Shown piece by piece: positions 1-8,036 of a stretch of 29,477 bases of DNA (its first letter is position 1; each line of letters begins with the position of its first letter). The stretch covers positions 1 to 29,477 of the forward strand of contig CAICTM010001428.1 of the NCBI GenBank assembly GCA_903772945.1, in the 5' to 3' direction. This DNA is from Seminavis robusta. Its lineage: Eukaryota > Bacillariophyta > Bacillariophyceae > Naviculales > Naviculaceae. The notes below the pieces were generated by a model. That model was not told the DNA's origin, searched no databases, and worked only from the letters and a program-made list of their open reading frames with translations. The position numbers and the translations under genes are program-made.

Positions 1-362
1 CAATCATACACTAATCAATGGTGCCTTCGATTTGTATGTGGGTTAATTGAATTGATGCAATTTTCGAAGAACGTGTCCGTGATTGCGGGCATCGTCGACG
101 CATCGTTCGCTGCCATTCTTGACGAGATGTTCGCAGAGTGTCAGTCCCTTGAAAATGACCCGCCAGGCCGAAGGACGCTGCGTCTCGATATTTTCCCACA
201 TGATGCGGGTGATAATTGTTGCAACTTTATTGTTGATCCAGGGTCAGGGCAATTGGGTTGATGATGACTGGCGAGCCAACTGGCAGCGCCCCAGTTTTTG
301 TGGGACAGTACTTCGTAGACACGAGCTTCCACATCGGTTTTGGGTTTCACTTGATTCAAACT
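1..362 (-). pseudogene. ENTH-domain (epsin-like) gene fragment, broken, running to the left edge
   Basis: Read on the minus strand, this stretch carries the order of conserved pieces expected of an ENTH domain, the phosphoinositide-binding domain of epsin-type clathrin adaptors. First comes VEARVYEVLSHKNWGAAS (about 335-275), then, in other frames, NPIALTLDQ, IITRIMWENIETQRPSAW, LCEHLVKNGSERCVDDA and HGHVLRKLHQFN (about 220-46). A TAA stop at 45-43 follows HQFN. The expected continuation, IEGTID, reappears in another frame and ends at once in TAG. At least two frame changes and two stops therefore interrupt about 360 nt, and no intron consensus explains them. A possible acceptor (TTTCCAG) lies just upstream of the first piece. 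I infer a degraded gene copy. Poor sequence at the edge is the alternative, and sequence beyond position 1 could change the picture. The family call rests on pattern memory. Confidence 0.6.
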
Positions 363-1143
363 GGAAAGTTTAGTGACCAGATAGTATTATCAAGTCAGTA
401 AGTCAGTGATAATGGGGGTATTTCGATGGGTAGCAGGTAGAAGACCAGGCATTATAGTAGAGACACAGGTAGGTAGCAGATGAAGAAGGCATGGGTATAC
501 GAAAAGATAATAGAGTCAGATGGGAGAAGGTCAGTCAGTTGCAAGCAAAAGAGATACCAAGAGAAGAAGAGAGAAGACCAGCATTGGCACCGTGACAAGT
601 GAGAAACTCTCTCGTAGAATCTACGTAGGCCTGGTACAAAATCAACCCTCCGATGAGACAACTTACGCATCCTCGGCAGCATTGCGAATCTTATCGATAC
701 TCAGATCCTTCAACAGATCCATGGTTCTTCTATTATCCTTCTACTAAACTAGCTAGCTACGATAGAAAACACTTGCTCGTTGGTTGTGTTGGTTGCTTCT
801 TCTTTCACTTGGTTATTGCTACTACTTCACTGGGATGCCAAAGTCGAGGCAGCAAAGTTGTGGTCCTGTGGTCGGAAGGCGAAAGATCTGGCAAGCTGGA
901 GGCATCGAGTCATTGGCCATCAGTCACCTCTGAATGATGCCAAGATCAGGTTGGTCGCGCAAAGTAATAATCAGCTTTGTTGGCTCAACACTGTTAAGGT
1001 ATTACAGCTCTGTTGCTTTGATAATTTGTACAAACGCGTCTGAAAATCGATCTTTTGCTTCAATTCTTTCGTCCAAGGCAAAAGCGATGAGACGTGAGAT
1101 GCCTTAAAGGCATGGGATCCTTCGATGCTGGTATCCAGCGACC
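363..1143. other. intergenic region, upstream of the PDZ/TPR gene
   Basis: No gene is recognised. A 75-codon ATG-started ORF (520-747, +) is basic and resembles nothing I know. The segment presumably holds the promoter and 5' UTR of the gene starting at 1144. No TATA box or other clear element stands out. Confidence 0.4.
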
Positions 1144-2709
1144 ATGAGCAGCACAGCCAGGAACTACACATCAGGTGTCGCAGTGGCGTTGGCATCGGCC
1201 AGTCTGTTGGCGGTGGCTTGGAAGATTTGGCGCCGATACAAAGAAAGTCGAGACAACCAGGAGTATGAGATCGTAGTGGCGGCTGTACCATGGGATCGCC
1301 CCATGGGCCAAATGGGCTTGGCATTTGCAGGAGACCATGAGGGAAGAATCTACATTGCTGAGATAGCGGAAGGATCGCCATTTCTCAAGACGGACATCAA
1401 GCCCAACATGCATGTTGTGAGAATCAATGGTGTGGTCCTCCAACCTGGCATGACCAAAGATCAACTCATCCAAGCTCTTGGGAAAACAAAAGATGTGCTG
1501 ACCGTAGAGGCAGGTCACTTGAGGAGGCAGAAGAAAGTTCAAGAGGAGGACCTCTTCCTCCAAGAAGATTCGGTGGCGGCAGCTGTACCATGGGACCGCC
1601 CCTTCGGCGAGATGGGCCTGGCACTGGCGGAAGACCGGGACCATAGAGTTCTCCTTTATGAGATTGCCAAAGGCTCACCCTTTCTCGAGACTGACATCAA
1701 GCCCGGCATGCACATTCTAAAAATCAATGGTGTGGCTCTCCAAGCTGGCATGACAAGACACCAGCTCATGGATATTTTCGAAAAGACAAATGATGTTTTG
1801 ACCATTGAAGCAGGCTATCTGAGAAGGGAAAGTAGTAATGACCCCCCGTCCAATACTTCCACTCAAGCACAAAATTACCTCAAGTTAGGCATGAAGCAGG
1901 TCGACAATGGAGAGTATGCACAAGCCGTCGATTCGTTACAAAAGGCTCTTGCCAATCAAGGGGGGATGAGCGAAAATGCTGCCGCGACGTATCATTTTCT
2001 GGGCAAGGCACTCCTGGGCACCCATGATTGGCTCCAGGCAAAAGAGGCACACGAAAAGGCCCTGGAAATTGCCTTGTCTGGCCATGGAGAAAGTCACTTG
2101 CAAACAGCAACATGCTACAATGACATTGCCGATGCATTGGTTGCCGGGGGCATTCTCTCGGAGGCGGTGACCCAGTATCAGAAGAGTATCAGCATTCATG
2201 AAGCCTTGCTGGGTAAGGGCCATGCAAATACCATTGCCGCGCAGCGAAAATATGATGCAGCTCGCATGAAGTTGGGGACGGTTGGTGTGGAGTGCCGAGA
2301 AAGGGTCAACGCCTTCCTCGCTCATTTTTCCCACTCCATCGGCAAGGATGTGAGGTTGAATGACGAGGGCATTTGCGCCATACGATACAAGCATCTGCAG
2401 ATCGTGATTGAAGTTCCTTCGGGTGCTCCAAACTTTCTTATATACGCAATCCTTGCAACAAATGTCGGCCAAGATAAAAGGCTTCTTCGGAAAGCACTGG
2501 AGCTCAATTATCGACTTTACTTCGAAGAGGAAACCCGCTCTGGCTGCCTTGGCATGGAGTCAAAGACTGGTGATATGCTTTTCTGCTACTCAGACAGGGC
2601 GGCAGAAGTGACTGCTGTTGACTTTCGAAACATACTCGAAATGGCCATTGACAGTACGTGTGGACCAGTTGGTTGCTACTTTGGCCTTGCATTGCTGAAT
2701 TCTCACTAG
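1144..2709 (+). CDS. PDZ-PDZ-TPR-CesT-like protein, probably the 5' part of a larger gene
   Basis: The ATG sits in a good context (ACCATGA). Residues about 10-27 form a hydrophobic segment followed by basic residues, which suggests a signal anchor. Two PDZ-like domains follow (about 42-128 and 143-230), both starting AAVPWDRP and both containing DIKPxMHxxxINGV; they are close tandem copies. TPR-type helices occupy about 240-375. Residues about 385-505 match the pattern of the CesT (type III secretion chaperone-like) fold: NDEGIC, IVIEVPSG, a LELNY helix and a final acidic helix. As a single ORF it ends at TAG 2707-2709, 43 nt before the next ORF, which is very little room for a separate promoter. 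A GTACGT donor at 2654 and a CTAATAG acceptor at 2744 would remove the stop and fuse it in frame with the ORF at 2753. It is listed separately because both readings remain open. The role is probably scaffolding at a membrane; no enzyme motif is visible. Confidence 0.75.
   Translation: MSSTARNYTSGVAVALASASLLAVAWKIWRRYKESRDNQEYEIVVAAVPWDRPMGQMGLAFAGDHEGRIYIAEIAEGSPFLKTDIKPNMHVVRINGVVLQPGMTKDQLIQALGKTKDVLTVEAGHLRRQKKVQEEDLFLQEDSVAAAVPWDRPFGEMGLALAEDRDHRVLLYEIAKGSPFLETDIKPGMHILKINGVALQAGMTRHQLMDIFEKTNDVLTIEAGYLRRESSNDPPSNTSTQAQNYLKLGMKQVDNGEYAQAVDSLQKALANQGGMSENAAATYHFLGKALLGTHDWLQAKEAHEKALEIALSGHGESHLQTATCYNDIADALVAGGILSEAVTQYQKSISIHEALLGKGHANTIAAQRKYDAARMKLGTVGVECRERVNAFLAHFSHSIGKDVRLNDEGICAIRYKHLQIVIEVPSGAPNFLIYAILATNVGQDKRLLRKALELNYRLYFEEETRSGCLGMESKTGDMLFCYSDRAAEVTAVDFRNILEMAIDSTCGPVGCYFGLALLNSH
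1276..1833 (+). repeat. tandem duplication of a PDZ-encoding segment
   Basis: Two similar units of about 258 nt (1276-1533 and 1573-1833) are visible at DNA level. Both begin GTGGCGGC..TGTACCATGGG and both contain GACATCAAGCCC and AATGGTGTGG at matching places. A unique linker of about 40 nt rich in Gln, Glu and Asp codons separates them. This is an intragenic domain duplication, diverged but recent enough to align by eye. Confidence 0.8.
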
Positions 2710-2744
2710 GATTGCTGATGCCTCTCGATCGTCACCTCTAATAG
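2654..2744 (+). other. candidate 91-nt intron joining the 1144 and 2753 ORFs
   Basis: The donor is GTACGTGT, the same GTACGT form proposed for introns at 15458 and (minus strand) 19714. The acceptor is CACCTCTAATAG, with a branch-like CTAAT next to the AG. Exon 1 would end one base into a codon (A at 2653) and exon 2 would supply CT (2745-2746), giving Thr and then Ala-Leu-Met in the frame of the downstream ORF. The joined coding length (1510 + 2831 nt) is divisible by three and gives 1446 residues. The junction also extends the first CesT-like domain so that its last helix matches the second copy in position and type. Confidence 0.6.
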
Positions 2745-2752
2745 CTGCTCTT

Positions 2753-5575
2753 ATGCTTGACAAGGAAATCACGATGTTCGCAAACGCAGGACTAAAACCA
2801 ACGAAGCAATCAGAGACCGAGAGCACTGCAATCCGCACTGGCAAAGATAGCCAAGAGGTCCCACGACCTGCGTGTCCAAATGGACACCAAATGCATCCTT
2901 GTCCATCAGAGAGAAAAGCTGCGGGCGTCGTATGTGATGTCTGCACGGCGAAAGACTGCGCAGTTGCATTTTCTTGCTCCATTTGCGACTTCGACGTTGG
3001 CGAAAAGTGTACGAGCAAAGCCAATGCGGCCGCACCATTGGTGGAAGCAACGAAACACTTCATGGAAGGCTGTGCTTTGTTTTCCGATGGAGCCCACGAG
3101 AAGGCTGCGGCATCTCTCCGAAGAGGTTTGAATACGATCGATGCAGCCGGGATGACAAATGACGTTGCGAAAACCTTGTATGTCCTTCCGCTGTTGATCA
3201 GAGCACTTTTCTTGAACGGAGATACTTCAGGGGCACTGGACGAGTGCAATAAAGCACTGATTAGGTTCAAGGAGTTTCCTGCGCTTCCAAAGCCCGATGT
3301 TGGCGTCATAGAGCAGCTCATTTCGGATATCACCCACCTACGCGACGAGGCTGCGCGCAACCCTCCACGACCCGACATGATCCCAAAGCCTGACGCTGAT
3401 CTCATGGGTGTAAGCGTACACCATCTGAAAACAACCTTTATGGCACACGTACGAATGGCCGGATTTGATAAAAGCAGCAAGATCTACGAGCTTGAGAACC
3501 TGGGTGGTCCGATGGGCGTCATCCGCCGAAAAGGAGTTGGAGTACTTTGTCCAATGGACGGAAAGGAAGGAGCAGCCTATGTTCATTGCCTCTCTGGTGG
3601 TGAGAATATTGGAAAAGCATCGGTTATGATCAGCTATACCTGGGGCTACGCGATTGGTGACATTGTTGCCACTCTGGATGATTATTGCGAAGCAAACCGA
3701 CTGGACCCCAAGCATCTTTATGTCTGGATCTGTTGTCTCTGCAACAATCAGCACAGAATCGTAGAGGATAGGAAAGCTGGGAAGGAGGTACCTTTCGAAG
3801 AGTTTCGACGCATTTTCTACAGCCGTGTCACCGGAGTAGGGCATGTATTGCCAATGATGGCTCCATGGAACTCTCCAAGATATCTCACCCGTGTCTGGTG
3901 TATTTTCGAAATTTTTACTGCGCTAAAAGAGGGTTGCCAGGTATCAATTGTAATGCCCCCTGAAGAGAAAGAAGGCTTGGAGCAAACCATGTTCAGCAGC
4001 GACCTTGATTTTGCTGGAGACGTTGACATGCTGTATGACGTCTTGGCGAAAACAAAGGTGCAACAGGCCGATGCATCAGTCGAAGAAGATCGAGTTAGAG
4101 TTCTAAGACTGGTGGAAGACAACCCAGGCTACAGGGCGCTCAATGACCAGGTGATCAATAGTCTGCGCAGCTGGGTCAGGAGTGTCATTGAAGACCTCAT
4201 TCAAAAGAAGGGATCGGGCAAAGCAGATGATTTGGAATACGCTTTGTTCTGCAAAAAGCTGGGATTCTTGTTCCAAAGGAACGGGGAAAATGAAGCCGCA
4301 TTTGAATGGCTTATGAAAGCGGGTACCATGTTCACGAATGCATGTGGCCCAAATCACCCCTACACCGCGAGCACAATGATCGGGCTTGGCAAAGTCCTTC
4401 TAGCCCAGGGCGACATCACTGGTGCTAAGGTGGAACTGACGAATGCGCTAAAGATCTTGGACCCTTTCCGCCTGGGGAAATGTCAAGACGCTGAGGCTGC
4501 TGATGCATATCACAACCTGGGCATCGCGCTCCAACTACAAGGCTTCCTGAAAGCTGCACAAGACAACCACACCAAAGCCCTGGAGATTCGGCAGTCTGTC
4601 TTCGGGGATGTCCACCCCAAGGTCGCTCTTTCGCATCAGAGCATCGGTTCAATTCTGGCAGAGGAAGGCAATCATCCCCAAGCATTACACTCGCATCGCT
4701 TGGCACTTTCCATCAGGGAAAAGTTCCTTGGCAGAGACCACGCCGACACTTCTGCATCCTACATTCATGTCAGCTCTCAACTGTTTCAGCTTGGACAGCG
4801 CGAACAAGCTCTGGCTTTGCTTCAAGAAGTCTATGAAGCTGAAGTGGGTTCAATTGCAGAAGCAATGCGCCAAAGCCAAGCTGAAGCAGTGAGCGACCCT
4901 GTGCTTCAAAGTTCGATTGAAACAATCGAAAAGAATCTGGTTCAGTGTTCTCCGGAGGCTGATACTGGCTTGACATCATCAAGGGGGGCCAAGACGTCGC
5001 AAGAGACAAAGGCCAGCCTCGTTGGAGTGGAGTCATTCTTGGCTGGGAGCAAAGGCACCGGCCTCGAGTCGTTCAGTGACATCGCTGTAGCTTTGCAGGG
5101 CCTCAACGATCTAGACCTCGGAGCACTTTCACAGCGAGTTTCGTCACCCGAGGATCGTTCAGCAGCAAAGGCGAGCAGACGAACAATCATTGACAATCAT
5201 CTGGAAAGGATCAGTCGATCAGCTGGCGAAGGCAAGAGTTTTCGCTTGAACGCCAAAGGAATCGGAGCCTTTGTGGCTAACGGCAGGCCAATCGTGATTG
5301 AAGCCCCTCACACTCCTTCCTTCTTTGTGTGGACAACACTACTGAAGAAGAGCGATCAAGTCAACCAGGACCATATCCTGCAGAAGGTGATGGAAATGAA
5401 TTATCTGCAGCAACAAACTCGTGGAGGAGGTTTGCTTTTGGACCCGGTCAGTGGTGATGTTGTCTTTGTCTTTTCCGAGCGCACAGATGAAATCTCCTAT
5501 ACGGACTTTTGCAATATTCTTTCCAACTTCATTGAGACGGTGGAGTCTCTCGCGACAGCTCTCCAGACTGTCTAG
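2753..5575 (+). CDS. Cys-rich / TIR-like / TPR / CesT-like protein, probably the 3' part of the gene starting at 1144
   Basis: A 940-codon ORF. Residues about 40-87 form a C1/ZZ-like zinc-binding motif with paired cysteines (CPNGHxMxxC, CDVC, CSICDFDVGEKC). TPR-like helices follow (about 100-200). Residues about 286-413 look like a TIR domain: VMISYTWGYAIGD (first strand and loop), YVWICCLCNNQH, then RVWCIFEIFTAL, where W382-C383-x-x-E386 matches the WCxxE helix that carries the catalytic Glu in NAD-cleaving TIR proteins. Four or more kinesin-light-chain-like TPRs occupy about 493-696 (repeated HPxxAxSxxxLG, YHNLGxALxxxG). The last 130 residues repeat the CesT-like domain of the upstream ORF (RLNAKGIGAF, IVIEAPH, MEMNYLQQQTRGG, FCNILSNFIETV). 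TIR domains signal through assembly or by breaking down NAD+; which applies here is unknown. If unspliced, the Met at 2753 would be the start, but its context is weak. Confidence 0.8.
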   Translation: MLDKEITMFANAGLKPTKQSETESTAIRTGKDSQEVPRPACPNGHQMHPCPSERKAAGVVCDVCTAKDCAVAFSCSICDFDVGEKCTSKANAAAPLVEATKHFMEGCALFSDGAHEKAAASLRRGLNTIDAAGMTNDVAKTLYVLPLLIRALFLNGDTSGALDECNKALIRFKEFPALPKPDVGVIEQLISDITHLRDEAARNPPRPDMIPKPDADLMGVSVHHLKTTFMAHVRMAGFDKSSKIYELENLGGPMGVIRRKGVGVLCPMDGKEGAAYVHCLSGGENIGKASVMISYTWGYAIGDIVATLDDYCEANRLDPKHLYVWICCLCNNQHRIVEDRKAGKEVPFEEFRRIFYSRVTGVGHVLPMMAPWNSPRYLTRVWCIFEIFTALKEGCQVSIVMPPEEKEGLEQTMFSSDLDFAGDVDMLYDVLAKTKVQQADASVEEDRVRVLRLVEDNPGYRALNDQVINSLRSWVRSVIEDLIQKKGSGKADDLEYALFCKKLGFLFQRNGENEAAFEWLMKAGTMFTNACGPNHPYTASTMIGLGKVLLAQGDITGAKVELTNALKILDPFRLGKCQDAEAADAYHNLGIALQLQGFLKAAQDNHTKALEIRQSVFGDVHPKVALSHQSIGSILAEEGNHPQALHSHRLALSIREKFLGRDHADTSASYIHVSSQLFQLGQREQALALLQEVYEAEVGSIAEAMRQSQAEAVSDPVLQSSIETIEKNLVQCSPEADTGLTSSRGAKTSQETKASLVGVESFLAGSKGTGLESFSDIAVALQGLNDLDLGALSQRVSSPEDRSAAKASRRTIIDNHLERISRSAGEGKSFRLNAKGIGAFVANGRPIVIEAPHTPSFFVWTTLLKKSDQVNQDHILQKVMEMNYLQQQTRGGGLLLDPVSGDVVFVFSERTDEISYTDFCNILSNFIETVESLATALQTV

Positions 5576-6043
5576 TTTGTGACTGGCCCTGGCGGTTCTT
5601 TTTTCGAGTAACCCGTTCATTTTTCTTGAATCAAACACCCACCATGGATACTCGGGCTGACAGATAGAATGGAGCGACGTTTCGAAGAATTGATAGTCAT
5701 TGGGGGACGAGGATGCGGATGCGTCGGCAACTGAATTCGGGTGCTCTACAGACCGAAAAAAGCATTTAGCTAGCTAGGATCCCTCATCCCACCAGGGCTG
5801 GCTCCTCCGCCGGAAACCCGACGGCGGCACTCTCCGGTTTTCACCATTGCCCGTCTCCCTCCATGCCACATCCAGACCCAGCTTGGCCTTTCCCAAACTC
5901 CGTGAGTGCAACACAGCAGCACAAACGATGTAAGCAGCATTTGCCAATAAGCACAGAGCTCGGAAGGCTGTGGTATCTTCAGTGATTCCCTGCATGTATG
6001 TTAGTTTACACTTTATATTCTACACCTTGTTTTTTTTTGTCCA
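5576..6043. other. convergent 3' intergenic region
   Basis: This lies between the stop of the TIR-like gene (+) and the stop of the kinase gene (-), so it should hold two 3' UTRs. A 73-codon ATG-started ORF on the minus strand (5774-5995) resembles nothing I know and is probably chance. No polyadenylation signal stands out. Confidence 0.4.
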
Positions 6044-7252
6044 TCAACGATGACCACCAAACGCTTTGTGAAGAAACTTGGACATGGGACTCGTTGGTTG
6101 TTTCTTCTTGCTGGCATGATGATGGTGATGAACGATCCAAGGATGTTCTGTGAGTTGTTGCGCACTCGGTCGGGTGTCTAGGTCTCTTTCCAGACAAGCC
6201 CGGATGAACTCCTTGGCATCGTTGGACACATGGTGCCACACGGCTTGATGAAAAATGTCGGCTGTGCTGGTAGCAGCTCGTATCTTGTCCAAGGTATCTG
6301 CCGTACTGGCGCCGACAAAGGGAGCTTCTCCGCAGAGGAGTGCATACGTCAGGACTCCCAGGGACCAAATGTCGCATTTTTCATTGTAGCATTCGTTGAG
6401 GACTTCTGGTGCCACATAGTAGGGACTGCCCGCCTTTTCCGTCAACATTTGCCCTGTACCACTACTAATCCGAGTGGCCAGTCCAAAATCGACCATGCGG
6501 ATTTTGTCTTGACTGCACTTTTTGTATTTGCTCTGGAACATGAGGTTCTCTAATTTGATGTCTCTGTTGACAATGCCTCGATCGTGGCAGTAGGCGACGG
6601 CTTGCAAGACTTGTCTCACAATAGCTGCCGCTGTGGATTCCGACAGAGTCTTCTTCTGTTTGGCCAACAGTGCCACTTCTTCGTAGACTTCCTTGCCCTT
6701 GCAAAGGTCCAAGACCAAATGAATGGACTTGGAATCTTCGTAGACCCGATGGCACTGTGCAATGTTCTCGTGACGCAATTGACTGAGAATGGAGGCTTCT
6801 TGTTTCAGGATGGAGGCTTCCTTGGTATGGATCTTACGGACGGACTTGATGGCGAATCGATCGTTGGTGGTACGACAAATGGCTTTGCGAACGGTCGTTC
6901 TGGTGCCCTTGCCCAGAATGCTGCGGGAGGAATAGTCAATACTATAGTCTACATCGACAGTCTTGTTTTCACAACAGGGCTCTTCGGCCCAGTACGCATC
7001 GTCATCCACAAAAGTCGTGTCATCTTGCTTGCCTTGCTCTAGATCAGGTTTGTTGTCAGTAGTGTCGACAGCACAGTGCTCCGTCTCGGAGGATTCTGGC
7101 ACTGAATTTTCGCTGAGATCCGTGTCGACGACATCGGCAGGCCAATTCCAATAGGAGTCGCCGTCAATGGCAGCCTGAGGCGAGTGATGACGGATGGCCT
7201 CCACCGTCTTTACCGGGGCGACGACCGCTGGATTCCGGATGCTGGGCGCCAT
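6044..7252 (-). CDS. CaMK-like serine/threonine protein kinase
   Basis: A single-exon gene of 402 residues. The start is the ATG at 7252, in strong context (ACCATGGCG); the frame stays open a little further upstream but without an ATG. The N-terminal 105 residues are acidic and probably unstructured, with two short DGDSYW/DDDAYW motifs. The kinase domain runs from about 112 to 380: glycine loop ILGKGTRTTV, ATP-binding Lys in FAIKSV, catalytic loop VNRDIKLENLMF, DFG in MVDFGLAT, GSPYYVAPEVL and the subdomain IX motif DIWSLGVLTYALLCGEAPF. It ends RPSAQQLTEHPWI, typical of CaMK/AMPK-type kinases, which phosphorylate Ser/Thr in protein substrates. No calmodulin-binding or EF-hand region is evident. 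The HRD histidine is Asn. The short tail contains HHHHH. The substrate is unknown. Confidence 0.9.
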   Translation of the reverse strand: MAPSIRNPAVVAPVKTVEAIRHHSPQAAIDGDSYWNWPADVVDTDLSENSVPESSETEHCAVDTTDNKPDLEQGKQDDTTFVDDDAYWAEEPCCENKTVDVDYSIDYSSRSILGKGTRTTVRKAICRTTNDRFAIKSVRKIHTKEASILKQEASILSQLRHENIAQCHRVYEDSKSIHLVLDLCKGKEVYEEVALLAKQKKTLSESTAAAIVRQVLQAVAYCHDRGIVNRDIKLENLMFQSKYKKCSQDKIRMVDFGLATRISSGTGQMLTEKAGSPYYVAPEVLNECYNEKCDIWSLGVLTYALLCGEAPFVGASTADTLDKIRAATSTADIFHQAVWHHVSNDAKEFIRACLERDLDTRPSAQQLTEHPWIVHHHHHASKKKQPTSPMSKFLHKAFGGHR

Positions 7253-8036
7253 GGTGCTTCTCAACAACAAAAATGGTTCTCAAGTAAGCACGTAAGTGAC
7301 TTTGGAATTCTTGTGGTCTTGGGTGATAAGACGTTTGTGAGAACTTTAGAGGAAAGCCAAGCAACTCCAATGAAGGAAGAGGTTCGGTTTGATCGAGTGT
7401 TTTCACGCGTTGACATGGTTGACACCATCTTTCTTCTTGCTTGATGCGATCCAATGAAGGAACGTGCAATTTCGCGTTTGACATTTTGTGACCACAACGA
7501 AAGAGTCGCCCTCCTCGTGGAACAAAGAGGAAAAGAACAGAAGGCTTTTTACACAGAAAGGAGGCCCAAAGCCTTTCAGCATCAAAATCTTGCCTCACTC
7601 ATGACGACGGTCCTCTTTACAGCTTGAGACTTGCTTGCGACTTGGCGACAACAATGGAAGAGTGAGGGCTCAATTTGGCAATGAAAAATGAAACGGTGAT
7701 GCTGTTTCGAAAGACCTCTCCTCCTACGATCGCAGCTCAGCGTCACAAGTAGATCTATGGATCGTTGCCATTTCGAAGACCGCTGTCTATCTGTGTACTT
7801 TTCTTTGGCTGATTCTGTTTCGTTAAGATTTTAAATGGGGGGTTAGAAACAGTGTGGCTGTCGCAGGTCGCAGCCAGCTTTTCAAAGCCGTGTAATTCAA
7901 AATGTAATATGCAACATATAGTCTGGATTGAGCTCAAGCAGCCACCGGATGGTGCGATCTGCACTCGTTTCGCAGCGATTGCTTTGTCTCCATATCGTTC
8001 ATGCATAGTCCTTGTCAGAAACTGCGCAAGCGACGT
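7253..8036. other. kinase upstream region and transporter 3' UTR
   Basis: Between the kinase start and the transporter stop, both on the minus strand. The part next to 7252 should hold the kinase promoter and the part next to 8037 the transporter 3' UTR. Small ORFs on both strands show no recognisable protein. No repeat or RNA gene is seen. Confidence 0.4.

Noticed and set aside
7253..7270. Upstream extension of the kinase to a TTG at 7270
   Set aside because: It is not an ATG; the ATG at 7252 has an excellent context.
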